A stretch of DNA of 41,807 nucleotides from Terrisporobacter sp. (lineage in GTDB: Bacteria; Bacillota; Clostridia; Peptostreptococcales; Peptostreptococcaceae), in assembly GCF_017888745.1 (NCBI RefSeq), contig NZ_JAGHFM010000149.1, forward strand, positions 1 to 41,807, in the 5' to 3' direction. The translations under genes and the position numbers were made by a program. Shown here piece by piece: positions 9,923 to 20,474 of the stretch (its first letter is position 1; each line of letters starts with the position of its first letter). A model generated the notes under the pieces. It saw only the letters and a list, made by a program, of their open reading frames with translations. It was not told the DNA's origin and did not search any database.

Positions 9923-11704
9923 TTCTTTTGTAGAATCAACTATTATTTTTATTAATTCACTTGAATTTTCATTAAATGTTGTTATTATAGTTAAATATTC
10001 ACTAGATCTATTTATAGCCATATATATTTTATTTAGATCTCCAACAAAGTCATTAATTTGATAATCTTGATACTCTTCATTTATAGTTTGATTATATAAC
10101 ATTTCTAACTCACAAAATACAACCGCTTTATATTCTAAGTTTTTTATAAAATACAAATTAGATATTGTTACTCCACCGTCTTTATCGTATTTAGTTAAGT
10201 TATCATCACCTTGTATAAAAGGAATATTCCCTTCACTTAAAGCTTTTTTCAATAAGTATTGGAAATATATAGTTTTTCCATTTTTAAGTCTTTTTTTATT
10301 ATACGGATATACTATAGCTATGTCACTATAATTCAATCCTTTATTACTTATTAAATATTTTATTTCCCATAATATGGCACTTATTTGATCCTCTAAGTCA
10401 TCTACTTTTATTACTTGAGCATTTATTCCTTCATTAATAATATTATTCGATTCTTTATATATATCTCTATTAATATTCTTTCTTAGATTTTTTATATATT
10501 TATTTGCATTTCTACAAAATTGATTTGAAAAATCTACAATATATTTTCCTTCTCTTAAATTATTATCCAACATAATTTTTTCATCAAAACTTATATAACT
10601 AAAGGGTTCTTTAAAAATATTTACGTTATTATAAATATTTAGACATTCACAGTAAAAAATATTAAATATATACTTCTTTTCATACAGAAAATCTTGTATA
10701 AATTCTATGTCTTTTTGTTCAAAACTTTCGCTTTCATCTATAAATATACCTTTAAAGATTTTTTTGTTTTTTATGATATTTTTCGCTTGTTTTATTAAAT
10801 TATTAAAAGTTCTTTCGTAATCTTGCTTTAACATAGCATAATCTAGTATTAAATTATATTTTTTAGCCAACTTGAATACAAAAGATGATATAGTATGAAC
10901 TTCTAAATTATTATTTTCTTTATATAGTAATTTTATAGTTTCTCTCAATTGATTACATAATTGCTTAGTATGTGTGAATATAATAAAGTTATGATGAGGG
11001 TAAATACGTGCTAATTTAATAGCTCTAGACATCATCAAAGATGTTTTACCGCTACCTGTAGGTCCTTCTATTAAAGTCTTACCATAATTAATTGAAATAG
11101 TTTTTTCTAATTGTTCATCTGTTAACATAGAAGCACTATAATTATAATCACCTTGAGAAAAAGTAATTTTTTTAAATTCTTTATTAAGATGATATTGTCC
11201 ATTAAGTTCATAATATTCAGGACATATATCTAATATATAAAGATTTAATTCAATTTCATTATTAACTTCTTTAAGATAGTTATCTAACTTATCACGATTT
11301 CCTATTATCTCTTCTAATTTATTCTTATCTATAATATTATTTTTCACAAAACTTTCAAATCCATAATAATCTTCAATCTCTACATATGGCATAATAAAAA
11401 CATAATTAAAGCTAATATTACTATGAAATTGAGCCATTTTAAACTTAAGTAGTTCATACTCTTCATTCATTACTTCAATTAGTTCTTCATCTAGGATTGA
11501 AAATATTTCTTCGCTTGTATCCATAAATTTTATAAAAAGTATTTTATTATCTTTTATATATAATAGATCTGTATTTATACCTCTAAATGGAGTTACTTTG
11601 GGTATTATATTAGTATTATCAGATATTTTTTTATAAAAAATCTTTTCTACTTCTTTTATTTTTAATGCATCTAATTGTGAGTTGATATTTATCTTTTGTC
11701 TCAA
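9920..11704 (-). CDS. SF1 (UvrD/PcrA-like) helicase-type ATPase with uncharacterised N-terminal domain
   Basis: Walker A GPTGSGKTS, motif Ia FTHTKQLCNQL, Walker B FIDESES, VTISNLYFIKNLEYKAVVF, IYMAINRSSEYLTII. Confidence 0.82.
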   Translation of the reverse strand: MRQKININSQLDALKIKEVEKIFYKKISDNTNIIPKVTPFRGINTDLLYIKDNKILFIKFMDTSEEIFSILDEELIEVMNEEYELLKFKMAQFHSNISFNYVFIMPYVEIEDYYGFESFVKNNIIDKNKLEEIIGNRDKLDNYLKEVNNEIELNLYILDICPEYYELNGQYHLNKEFKKITFSQGDYNYSASMLTDEQLEKTISINYGKTLIEGPTGSGKTSLMMSRAIKLARIYPHHNFIIFTHTKQLCNQLRETIKLLYKENNNLEVHTISSFVFKLAKKYNLILDYAMLKQDYERTFNNLIKQAKNIIKNKKIFKGIFIDESESFEQKDIEFIQDFLYEKKYIFNIFYCECLNIYNNVNIFKEPFSYISFDEKIMLDNNLREGKYIVDFSNQFCRNANKYIKNLRKNINRDIYKESNNIINEGINAQVIKVDDLEDQISAILWEIKYLISNKGLNYSDIAIVYPYNKKRLKNGKTIYFQYLLKKALSEGNIPFIQGDDNLTKYDKDGGVTISNLYFIKNLEYKAVVFCELEMLYNQTINEEYQDYQINDFVGDLNKIYMAINRSSEYLTIITTFNENSSELIKIIVDSTKE

Positions 11705-11823
11705 TTTGCATTCCCCCTTTATAGTAATTATATCATTTAAACATATATTTTACTATATTATCAAATATATACATTTTGCATAATTTTTTTACAATTAAGA
11801 TACTCTATAATATAATAGTACAT

Positions 11824-11853
11824 AAAAAAAGAGAGGTTATACCTCTCTTTTTT
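11824..11853 (-). terminator. Intrinsic terminator of rny
   Basis: aaaaaagagaggt-tat-acctctctttttt. Confidence 0.85.
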
Positions 11854-11855
11854 AT

Positions 11856-13394
11856 TTATTTAGCATATTCAATTGCTCTTGTTTCCCTTATTATACTTAC
11901 TTTTATTTGACCTGGATATTCAAGCTCGTCCTCAATTTGTTTAGTCATCTTTCTAGCTAATAAATGAAGTTCTTCATCATTTATGCTGTCAGGCTTAACC
12001 ATTATTCTAATTTCTCTACCTGCTTGAATTGCATAAGATTTTTCTACACCTTCATAAGAGTTAGCAATTTCTTCAAGCTTTTCTAATCTCTTAATATAAG
12101 CTTCTAAAGTTTCTCTTCTTGCCCCTGGTCTTGCTGCAGATATTGCATCTGCTGCTGTAACTAATACAGCTTCAACTATTTGTGGCTCATAATCCCCATG
12201 ATGAGTACTCATAGCATGTATAACATCTTTAGATTCTTTATATCTTCTAAGTAAGTCCATACCTATATCAACATGAGTCCCTTCCATTTCATGGTCCACA
12301 GCTTTTCCTATATCATGTAATAAACCTGCTCTTTTAGCTAGCTTTATATCAGCTCCTATTTCAGCAGCCATTATACCAGCTATATGAGCTACCTCTATTG
12401 AGTGTTTTAATACATTTTGACCATAACTAGTTCTGTAGTTTAATCTTCCTAATAATTTAACTAATTCAGGATGTAGTCCATGTACACCAGTTTCAAAAGT
12501 TGCTTGTTCACCAAATTCTTTTATGATGTTTTCAACTTCTTTTCTTGATTTTTCAACCATTTCTTCTATTCTTGCTGGATGTATTCTTCCATCAGATATC
12601 AGCTTTTCTAAAGCGATTCTTGCTACTTCCCTTCTAATAGGGTCAAAACCTGATAAAATAACAGCTTCTGGAGTATCATCAATTATAAGATCTATACCTG
12701 TTAAGGTTTCTAGTGTTCTTATATTTCTTCCCTCTCTACCTATTATTCTCCCCTTCATTTCGTCATTAGGTAAATTAACTACCGTTACAGTAGTTTCTGC
12801 AACATGATCTGCTGCACATTTTTGGATAGCATAGCCTATTATTTCTCTTGATCTCTTATCAGCTTCTTCTTTTGCTTGAGATTCAATATCTTTAATCATT
12901 ATTGACATTTCATGTCTTACTTCTCTTTCTGCATTTGTAAGTATTATTTCTTTTGCTTTTTCAGAAGTAACCCCTGATATATCCTCAAGCTTTTCAAGCT
13001 GCTTTGTTTTGATTTCTTCTACTTCTTCTTCTTTTCTTTGTACAGCTTTTAACTTATCATTTAAGTTTGATTCTTTGTTTTCTAAGCTTTGTTGTTTTCT
13101 TTCAATAGCTTCTTCTTTTTGAAGAACTCTTCTTTCGTATTTTTGTAATTCGTTACGTCTTTCTCTTTGCTCTTTTTCAGCATCAGTTCTCCATTTGTGT
13201 ATCTCTTCTTTTGCTTCTAATAGCTTTTCTTTTTTAATTGTTTCTGAGTCTTTATTTGCTTTATCTATTATATCATTGGCTAAGTCTTTAGCTTCACCAA
13301 TTTTAGTTTCAGATATATTTTTTCTAACAAAATATCCAACTATAATACCAATAGCTAAACCAATTATTATGGCTATAATTTCTATGACATCCAC
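11856..13394 (-). CDS. rny: Ribonuclease Y
   Basis: N-terminal TM plus coiled coil, KH domain [17 protein letters not shown] domain [20 protein letters not shown]. Confidence 0.97.
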   Translation of the reverse strand: MDVIEIIAIIIGLAIGIIVGYFVRKNISETKIGEAKDLANDIIDKANKDSETIKKEKLLEAKEEIHKWRTDAEKEQRERRNELQKYERRVLQKEEAIERKQQSLENKESNLNDKLKAVQRKEEEVEEIKTKQLEKLEDISGVTSEKAKEIILTNAEREVRHEMSIMIKDIESQAKEEADKRSREIIGYAIQKCAADHVAETTVTVVNLPNDEMKGRIIGREGRNIRTLETLTGIDLIIDDTPEAVILSGFDPIRREVARIALEKLISDGRIHPARIEEMVEKSRKEVENIIKEFGEQATFETGVHGLHPELVKLLGRLNYRTSYGQNVLKHSIEVAHIAGIMAAEIGADIKLAKRAGLLHDIGKAVDHEMEGTHVDIGMDLLRRYKESKDVIHAMSTHHGDYEPQIVEAVLVTAADAISAARPGARRETLEAYIKRLEKLEEIANSYEGVEKSYAIQAGREIRIMVKPDSINDEELHLLARKMTKQIEDELEYPGQIKVSIIRETRAIEYAK

Positions 13395-13640
13395 CTCCTT
13401 TGTTATAATCCCAAAATATCAATATTATTCTTTAACGTAATTTAAAATTATGACTATTATGACAATTGGTCTTAATTTTTAAAATATAATAAAGTTTCTT
13501 TATCTATAATCTTGGAATACTTTAAATAAAATCATCTTAATTTAAAATATTTTATCCTCACTTAATTTTATAATTTTTTCTATTTCATGTCAAGTTTATA
13601 GGAGGGGTGTATGCATTTTATTATTCAATTTCTCTATATT

Positions 13641-14672
13641 TTATTCAATTTCATCATTTTCTTCTGATACAACTGCCTTATCAAGATTATAATGTTCTCT
13701 AACCTTTGCATTTATTTCATCTGTTAAGTCCATATTATCAGCTAAGAACTTCTTAACATTTTCTCTACCTTGTCCAAGTTTTATATCGTTGTATGCATAC
13801 CATGAACCTGATTTTTTAACTATTTCTATGTCAGCTGCTATGTCTAATAAATCACCTATTTTAGATATACCTTCTCCATACATTATGTCAAATTCAGCTT
13901 GTTTAAATGGAGGGGCAACTTTATTTTTTACAACTTTAACTCTAGTTCTATTTCCTAGTACTTTATCACCTTGTTTTATACTATCTATTCTTCTTACATC
14001 AAGTCTTACTGATGAGTAGAATTTAAGAGCACGACCACCAGTAGTAGTTTCTGGATTCCCAAACATTATCCCAACTTTCTCTCTTAATTGGTTTATAAAT
14101 ATTGCAACACAATTAGATTTCTTAATTGAACCTGTTAATTTTCTTAAAGCTTGAGACATAAGTCTTGCTTGAAGGCCAACATGAGAATCCCCCATTTCTC
14201 CTTCTATCTCTGCTTTTGGTACTAGTGCTGCTACAGAGTCCACTACTATTATATCTATTGCACCAGATCTTATTAGTGCTTCTGTTATTTCTAATGCTTG
14301 TTCCCCTGTATCTGGTTGAGATATTATTAAATTATCTATATCAACTCCTAAAGCTTTCGCATACACTGGATCTAAGGCATGCTCTGCATCTATGAATGCA
14401 GCTATTCCACCATTTTTTTGTGCCTCAGCTACTGTGTGTAAAGCAACTGTTGTTTTACCTGAAGATTCTGGTCCGTATATTTCAATGATTCTACCTTTTG
14501 GAAGTCCTCCTATTCCAACGGCAATGTCAAGTCCTATAGATCCTGTAGATATTACATCTATTGCCATTGATGTGGCTTCCCCAAGTCTCATAACTGATCC
14601 TTTACCAAAATCTTTTTCTATCTTTCCTAAAGCCTGATTAAGAGCTTGTAACTTTTCTTGTTCTATACTCAT
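13641..14672 (-). CDS. recA: Recombinase RecA
   Basis: [48 protein letters not shown]. Confidence 0.98.
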   Translation of the reverse strand: MSIEQEKLQALNQALGKIEKDFGKGSVMRLGEATSMAIDVISTGSIGLDIAVGIGGLPKGRIIEIYGPESSGKTTVALHTVAEAQKNGGIAAFIDAEHALDPVYAKALGVDIDNLIISQPDTGEQALEITEALIRSGAIDIIVVDSVAALVPKAEIEGEMGDSHVGLQARLMSQALRKLTGSIKKSNCVAIFINQLREKVGIMFGNPETTTGGRALKFYSSVRLDVRRIDSIKQGDKVLGNRTRVKVVKNKVAPPFKQAEFDIMYGEGISKIGDLLDIAADIEIVKKSGSWYAYNDIKLGQGRENVKKFLADNMDLTDEINAKVREHYNLDKAVVSEENDEIE

Positions 14673-14697
14673 GTTATTTCATCCTTTCTCTAAAAAC

Positions 14698-14709
14698 AAA
14701 CACCTGTTC
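14698..14709 (-). promoter_or_regulatory. LexA (SOS) box-like site upstream of recA
   Basis: Minus strand reads GAACAGGTGTTT, matching the GAAC-N4-GTTY Gram-positive LexA core. Confidence 0.6.
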
Positions 14710-14722
14710 TATTTACTATATT

Positions 14723-14751
14723 ATTATATCCTATAAAACTTTCATCGTCAA
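14723..14751 (-). promoter_or_regulatory. Sigma-A-like promoter for recA
   Basis: Minus strand: TTGACG (14746-14751), 17-nt spacer, TATAAT (14723-14728). Confidence 0.7.
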
Positions 14752-14880
14752 TTGAAAATACCCTTATTTATAAAAACCCATGAAATTATTAAAAATAAAG
14801 ACTTATACTTATATTTATAAACTTTTATTAATTCTTTTATACGATTTTATTTATTTTTATAGCAACAAATTTGTAAGTAA

Positions 14881-14942
14881 TAAAAAAATTTACTTTGCTC
14901 ATAGCCTCAACGGCTTTGCTCGTTACTTAGGTAACAAAGTTG
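14881..14942. repeat. Dispersed hairpin repeat, copy 2
   Basis: 'aaaaaaatttactttgctcatagcctcaacggctttgctcgttacttaggtaacaaagt'; shares exact caacggctttgc with 249-260; ends form actttg / caaagt. Confidence 0.5.
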
Positions 14943-14991
14943 AAAATTATACATTCTCCAAAGATTAGATAACATATAATTTCCTTACAAT

Positions 14992-15030
14992 AAAAAACCT
15001 CCCTAGAATCAAATTCCAGAGAGGTTTTTA
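14992..15030 (-). terminator. Intrinsic terminator of pgsA
   Basis: aaaaacctccct ... agagaggttttta just past the pgsA stop. Confidence 0.7.
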
Positions 15031-15031
15031 G

Positions 15032-15574
15032 TTATTTACTATTCATAAATAAATCTCTATTTTTATATAAATAATCTATTCCTGAGTATAAAGTAAAAAA
15101 TGTTGCTATTAAAATAAATATACTTCCTGTATTTATTAATAAGATATTATTAAAGTTTGCACCAATTAATAATATTATTATAGCTAGCATTTGACTTATT
15201 GTTTTTATCTTACCACCGCCACTAGCAGCTATAACTTTTCCATCAGCTGCAGCAATAGCTCTTAAAATACTAACGGTAAGCTCTCTAGATACTATTATTA
15301 TAACCATCCATCCAGCAACTAAATCAGACTCTATCATGCATATAAGTGCTGATATTACTAATAATTTATCTGCTAAAGGATCCATAAATTTTCCAAAGTC
15401 TGTTACCAGATTATTTTTTCTAGCAATATGACCATCTAGTGCATCTGTTATTGATGCTATTACAAATATTAAGCAAGATATTAAGTAATGATTTTGTATA
15501 TTAGACATCATTACTAATATAAATACCGGTATTAACAAAATCCTAAGTAATGTTAATTTATTTGGTAAATTCAT
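15032..15574 (-). CDS. pgsA: CDP-diacylglycerol--glycerol-3-phosphate 3-phosphatidyltransferase
   Basis: CDP-alcohol phosphotransferase motif DALDGHIARKNNLVTDFGKFMDPLADK. Confidence 0.95.
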   Translation of the reverse strand: MNLPNKLTLLRILLIPVFILVMMSNIQNHYLISCLIFVIASITDALDGHIARKNNLVTDFGKFMDPLADKLLVISALICMIESDLVAGWMVIIIVSRELTVSILRAIAAADGKVIAASGGGKIKTISQMLAIIILLIGANFNNILLINTGSIFILIATFFTLYSGIDYLYKNRDLFMNSK

Positions 15575-16895
15575 CTTGTATATCCCCCATTAAATCATAC
15601 TCTAGGGCTTTATCAATTTTTACCTTAACAAAATCTCCCGCCTCTAGATCTGTATGTGATTTTACATATACTATACTATCAATTTCTTCTGCATCATATT
15701 GAGTTCTACCCATATATACGTTGTCTTCAATTTGCTCTTCTATTAGTACTTCATAAATATTTCCAACTTTATTTTGATTTATTTCTTCAGAAATACCTTG
15801 TTGTACCATCATTAAAACATCTCTTCTTTCTGCCTTAACCTCTTCTTCAATATGATTAGGTAATTTATCAGCAGCTGTACCTTCTTCTCTTGAGTAAGTA
15901 AATGCTCCCAATTTATCAAACTTAACTTCTTTAACAAATTCCACAAGTTGTTCAAAATCATCTTCATCTTCTCCTGGGAATCCAGTTATTATTGTAGTTC
16001 TAAGTGTAGCATCTGGTATATTCTTTCTAATCATTTCTATTTTAGACAAAATATCTTCTTTAGTAGTTTTTCTATTCATTAATTTTAATATTTTATTACT
16101 TGCATGTTGTATTGGCATATCAAAGTAATTACAAATATTATCATGTCTTTTTATAACATCTACTAGCTCTTCAGTTATTGATTCTGGATATGAGTACATT
16201 ATTCTTATCCATTTTAAACCTTCAATTCCTGCTAATTGATCTAATAATTCAGGTAAAACAGGTTTTCCATATATATCAGAGCCATACATTGTACTATCTT
16301 GTGCTATAACTACAATTTCTTTAACACCATTTTGTGCTAAAGTCTTAGCTTCAGATATTATATCTTCCATTTTTCTACTTCTTTGTTTCCCTCTTAACTT
16401 AGGTATTATACAATAAGTACAATGCTTATCACATCCTTCACTTATTTTTAAGTATGCCATATAGCTTGGTGTAGAAACATATCTTGGAAGATCTTCATTG
16501 TATACAAATTCTATATCATTTAAACTTACAATTTGCTTTTCTTTTTGTAATCCTTCTAATATTTCATCTATATTTTGATAACTTCCAGTACCAACTATAG
16601 CATCAATTTCAGGAATTTCTTCTTTTAATTCATCTGAATATCTTTGAGCTAAACAGCCAGTAACAATAAGTAATTTTAAATTACCAGTTTCCTTAAGATT
16701 TGCAAACTCAATTATTGTATCTATAGATTCTTGTTTTGCTGACTCTATAAATCCACATGTATTTACTAAGATTACATCTGCTTCTTCAAAATCCCCTGTT
16801 AATTTGTATCCCTTTTTATTTAATATACCCATCATTATTTCTGCATCAACTAGATTTTTAGAACAACCTAATGATTCAAGTGCTATTTTTAACAT
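15558..16895 (-). CDS. rimO: Ribosomal protein S12 methylthiotransferase
   Basis: SLGCSKNLVDAE, radical SAM EGCDKHCTYCIIP, TRAM-like C-terminus. Confidence 0.95.
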   Translation of the reverse strand: MLKIALESLGCSKNLVDAEIMMGILNKKGYKLTGDFEEADVILVNTCGFIESAKQESIDTIIEFANLKETGNLKLLIVTGCLAQRYSDELKEEIPEIDAIVGTGSYQNIDEILEGLQKEKQIVSLNDIEFVYNEDLPRYVSTPSYMAYLKISEGCDKHCTYCIIPKLRGKQRSRKMEDIISEAKTLAQNGVKEIVVIAQDSTMYGSDIYGKPVLPELLDQLAGIEGLKWIRIMYSYPESITEELVDVIKRHDNICNYFDMPIQHASNKILKLMNRKTTKEDILSKIEMIRKNIPDATLRTTIITGFPGEDEDDFEQLVEFVKEVKFDKLGAFTYSREEGTAADKLPNHIEEEVKAERRDVLMMVQQGISEEINQNKVGNIYEVLIEEQIEDNVYMGRTQYDAEEIDSIVYVKSHTDLEAGDFVKVKIDKALEYDLMGDIQDEFTK

Positions 16896-17947
16896 TGTTT
16901 AACTCCTTCCACTGCTGCCTTATGAAAACTCATTAATTCTTTTAATGTCTCATTAATTGCTTTAAAGTCTATTGTTTTATCATATTTATATTGTTTTATA
17001 GAATGCATATATAGTGGGTCATAATATGAAATTAAGTAATTTCCTACAAGCTCTTCATATTTACCTTTTTCTAGTAAATCTAAATATTCGTCAACTTGCT
17101 TATTACCCAGCCTTTTTCTAAATGTATTTATGCATTTTTTAAGTTCTTCAATATTTAGTTCATCTCTATCATAAATATATTCTTTACAAAGTCTTTTTAC
17201 TCTTTCATTTATATCACATTCTATAAGAATATGATATCCATCTCTTATGATAGCATCATATATATCATTTGGAACTAATACAGTTCCAACTCTTTTACTT
17301 TCACTTTCTATGAATAAAAAATCTGTTTTTGAAAAATATAGTGATTCAAAAATTCTAGTTTCAAAAGTTTTCTGTGATGGTGGTTTTTCATCATAAGTAA
17401 TAAATCCAAAAACTGAACCAGTATTTCTTGCCATTTGCTCTAAATCAACTATATCTATATTATTTTTTTTAAGTTCTACTAATAATTCTGTTTTTCCAAC
17501 TCCAGTAAGCCCATGAAGTACTATAAATTGTTTTTCATTCATTATATTACTTAAGTAATCTAATACATAATTTCTATAGGCTTTATATCCACCTTCAAGT
17601 TTATATAAATCTATTCCTATGGAACTTAACATATTCGCTACACTGCTACTTCTCATGCCACCTCTAGCACAATATATAATTATATGCTCATAATTCAATG
17701 ATAAGTCTTTTACTACTTTATACATATCTTTTAGTTTCGGCGATACAAAATCAAAACCTTTATCTATTGCTTCATGTTTACCTTCTTTTTTATAAATAGT
17801 ACCAATTTCATGATACTCATCATTATCAAATAAAGGTAAGTTATAAGCATTTAATATATGGTCATCTACATACTCTTTTTCAGTTCTAACATCTATAAAA
17901 ATTGTTTTTTCAAGTTTTAATGCATCTTCTATTTTTATTGTTTTCAA
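16889..17947 (-). CDS. mnmH: tRNA 2-selenouridine synthase
   Basis: Rhodanese domain with IIYCARGGMRSSS, followed by P-loop LHGLTGVGKTELL. Confidence 0.9.
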   Translation of the reverse strand: MKTIKIEDALKLEKTIFIDVRTEKEYVDDHILNAYNLPLFDNDEYHEIGTIYKKEGKHEAIDKGFDFVSPKLKDMYKVVKDLSLNYEHIIIYCARGGMRSSSVANMLSSIGIDLYKLEGGYKAYRNYVLDYLSNIMNEKQFIVLHGLTGVGKTELLVELKKNNIDIVDLEQMARNTGSVFGFITYDEKPPSQKTFETRIFESLYFSKTDFLFIESESKRVGTVLVPNDIYDAIIRDGYHILIECDINERVKRLCKEYIYDRDELNIEELKKCINTFRKRLGNKQVDEYLDLLEKGKYEELVGNYLISYYDPLYMHSIKQYKYDKTIDFKAINETLKELMSFHKAAVEGVKQC

Positions 17948-17950
17948 ATT

Positions 17951-20368
17951 CTATTCACCTTCTAAATTCGCCAATTCTTCCATAGTTATTAATACCTTTC
18001 TAGGTTTACTTCCTTCACTAGGGCCAACTATCCCTCTTTCTTCCATAGCGTCTATTAACCTAGCAGCTCTATTAAATCCTATTTTATACTTTCTCTGCAA
18101 CATAGAAGATGACCCCTGTCCACTTTGTACTACAAATGCTATAGCATCTTCTAAAAATTCATCCACATCATTATTTTTAATATTAGCTGTTTTTGAGATA
18201 GTTTGTATTATTTCTTCTTCGTATTTAATTTCTTCTTTTACTTGGCCTTTTACAAAATCTATAACTTTATCAGAATCATTTTCTGAAATATATGCACCTT
18301 GTAATCTAACTGGCTTAGAAGCTCCTAAAGGATAGAATAACATGTCACCTTTACCAAGTAGTTTTTCAGCTCCACCCATATCTAATATTGTTCTAGAATC
18401 TGTTTGAGATGAAACTGCAAATGCTATTCTTGATGGGATATTTGCCTTTATTACCCCTGTAATTACATCAACAGAAGGTCTTTGTGTTGCAATAATTAAG
18501 TGCATACCTGCTGCCCTTGCCATTTGCGCTAATCTACATATATAATCTTCTACTTCATTTGCACATGCCATCATTAAGTCAGCAAGCTCATCTATTATTA
18601 TTACTATTTTACAAAGTTTAGTTTCACTTTTTTCATTATAACTTGTAATATCTTTTACTCCAAGCTCAGCAAATAATTTATATCTCTTATTCATTTCTAC
18701 TACTGCCCAATTTAAAGCATTTGCTGCTTTTTTCGGATCAGTTACAACTGGAGATAATAAATGTGGTATTCCATTATAATTTGCTAATTCAACAACTTTA
18801 GGGTCTATAAGTAATAATTTTACTTCTTGTGGAGTAGCTTTGAATAATACACTATTTATTATTGTGTTTATACAAACACTCTTACCAGATCCTGTAGCCC
18901 CTGCAACAAGTAAATGAGGCATTTTCCCAATATCAGCCACAACAGGATTACCACTAATATCTTTCCCTAGTCCTATAGATAATACAGAAGAGTTATCCTT
19001 AAATTCTTTACTTCCAAGTACATCTCTAAGACTAACAACTTGTGGTTCATCATTTGGAACTTCTATACCTATTGCACTCTTTCCTGGTATTGGTGCTTCT
19101 ATTCTTATACTTTTCGCAGCTAGACTAAGAGCTATATCATCAGACAAGTTTACAATCTTGCTCACCTTAACTCCCGGATTTGGTTGAACTTCATATCTAG
19201 TGATTGTAGGCCCTAAAGTAACTTGGCCCATCTTAGTATCTACACCAAAGTTAGATAATGTTTTAATTAATAGTGAGGCATTTTCTAAAGCCTTTCTTTT
19301 ATCACTTTCATTACATTTATTACCTATTTTAGTCAATAAATCTAAACTAGGTTTTTGATAATTATAAAAAGTTGATTGATTATTAAATTCTAATTCAGTA
19401 GTTCTATCTAATGTAATTTCAGTAGTCTTATCCAGATTTACATTAGTCCTACTTAAATTTGGATTTGTATTTTGAAGATCTTTAAGTACATCTAATTCTG
19501 GCATTGAACTTGTACCTTCAAGTATTTCTAAATAATCATCATCACTTTTATTAAATCCTACTATTTTTATAGTTTTGTCTTCATCTTCTACATTTGAATC
19601 TATATTTGTATTAGTTAATTCATCTTTATTCTCATTTTTATGAAGGATATTTTTAAATAATCCTTTTTTATTGTTACCTAGTTGAGTAGTTTCATCAACC
19701 TCTTCAGTAACCAGATTAATTGCAGATTCCTTTAAATTTGACATCTTATCTTTCATACTCATATTACCATTTTTAATGTTATTAGATTTTTCTTGTATAC
19801 CTAAAATTAAATCTTTTAGAGATATATTAAATGTATACATAATCGTAATAAATAATACGAATAATGAAATTAACCATCCACCTGTTAGACCAAATACTGA
19901 TTTGATGAAATATGCAATTGTAGATGTAACAAGTCCACAACCACTTCCTTCTATTCCCATTTGCATAACATCTCTATACATATTTGGTTTTAGAGGATTT
20001 TCTACTGGAATTCTCCTTGCATTAATTAATCCATAAAATATGAATAAAAATAATATGAATATGTAACCAGCTTTACTCCTTTTCATTCTATAAACATATT
20101 CATTTCTTTCAAAAAATCCAAGAATACCTATTATGATTATTAGAACTGGAATAATTATGGAAAGAGCTCCAAACAACCCTTTAAAAGTGTCTTGTATAAA
20201 TTGTCCTATAAGGCCCATTGAGTTTGAATTTAAACTATATAATAAAAATATACCTATGAATATTGTAACTAAATTAGAATACTCTCCAGAGATAATCATA
20301 CTCTCTTTATTTTTTTTGTACTTTTTATTATTAGAGCCTTTACTTTTTTTCTTAGCCACCAATCTCAC
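17951..20368 (-). CDS. ftsK: DNA translocase FtsK/SpoIIIE
   Basis: N-terminal TM segments, low-complexity linker, [39 protein letters not shown]-terminal gamma-like winged helix. Start is GTG at 20368 or 20359. Confidence 0.94.
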   Translation of the reverse strand: MRLVAKKKSKGSNNKKYKKNKESMIISGEYSNLVTIFIGIFLLYSLNSNSMGLIGQFIQDTFKGLFGALSIIIPVLIIIIGILGFFERNEYVYRMKRSKAGYIFILFLFIFYGLINARRIPVENPLKPNMYRDVMQMGIEGSGCGLVTSTIAYFIKSVFGLTGGWLISLFVLFITIMYTFNISLKDLILGIQEKSNNIKNGNMSMKDKMSNLKESAINLVTEEVDETTQLGNNKKGLFKNILHKNENKDELTNTNIDSNVEDEDKTIKIVGFNKSDDDYLEILEGTSSMPELDVLKDLQNTNPNLSRTNVNLDKTTEITLDRTTELEFNNQSTFYNYQKPSLDLLTKIGNKCNESDKRKALENASLLIKTLSNFGVDTKMGQVTLGPTITRYEVQPNPGVKVSKIVNLSDDIALSLAAKSIRIEAPIPGKSAIGIEVPNDEPQVVSLRDVLGSKEFKDNSSVLSIGLGKDISGNPVVADIGKMPHLLVAGATGSGKSVCINTIINSVLFKATPQEVKLLLIDPKVVELANYNGIPHLLSPVVTDPKKAANALNWAVVEMNKRYKLFAELGVKDITSYNEKSETKLCKIVIIIDELADLMMACANEVEDYICRLAQMARAAGMHLIIATQRPSVDVITGVIKANIPSRIAFAVSSQTDSRTILDMGGAEKLLGKGDMLFYPLGASKPVRLQGAYISENDSDKVIDFVKGQVKEEIKYEEEIIQTISKTANIKNNDVDEFLEDAIAFVVQSGQGSSSMLQRKYKIGFNRAARLIDAMEERGIVGPSEGSKPRKVLITMEELANLEGE

Positions 20369-20402
20369 CTCTTATTTCTCATACCTTTTCAATTCAAATT
20401 AA

Positions 20403-20429
20403 AAGTGTTAATGGATTACATTAACACTT
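20403..20429 (-). terminator. Putative terminator downstream of the tepA-like gene
   Basis: aagtgttaatg-gatta-cattaacactt; only moderate T tail on the minus strand. Confidence 0.5.
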
Positions 20430-20474
20430 GACTATTAAAACATTATATCACATTTTATTAATTTTAAACAAATC

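Noticed and set aside
8905-11704. Candidate anti-phage defence island (helicase plus recombinase)
   Set aside because: Only two genes separated by a terminator, no nuclease with intact motifs or known defence partners; evidence is too thin to call a system.
14165-14637. Antisense ORFs over recA (14165..14395, 14392..14637)
   Set aside because: Shadow ORFs of the conserved recA coding strand.
223-14942. Composite transposon bounded by the two repeat copies
   Set aside because: The enclosed genes are largely conserved housekeeping genes and there is no transposase or target-site duplication.
14780-14968. 62-aa + strand ORF between recA and pgsA
   Set aside because: Composed of AT-rich sequence plus the dispersed repeat; probably not a gene.
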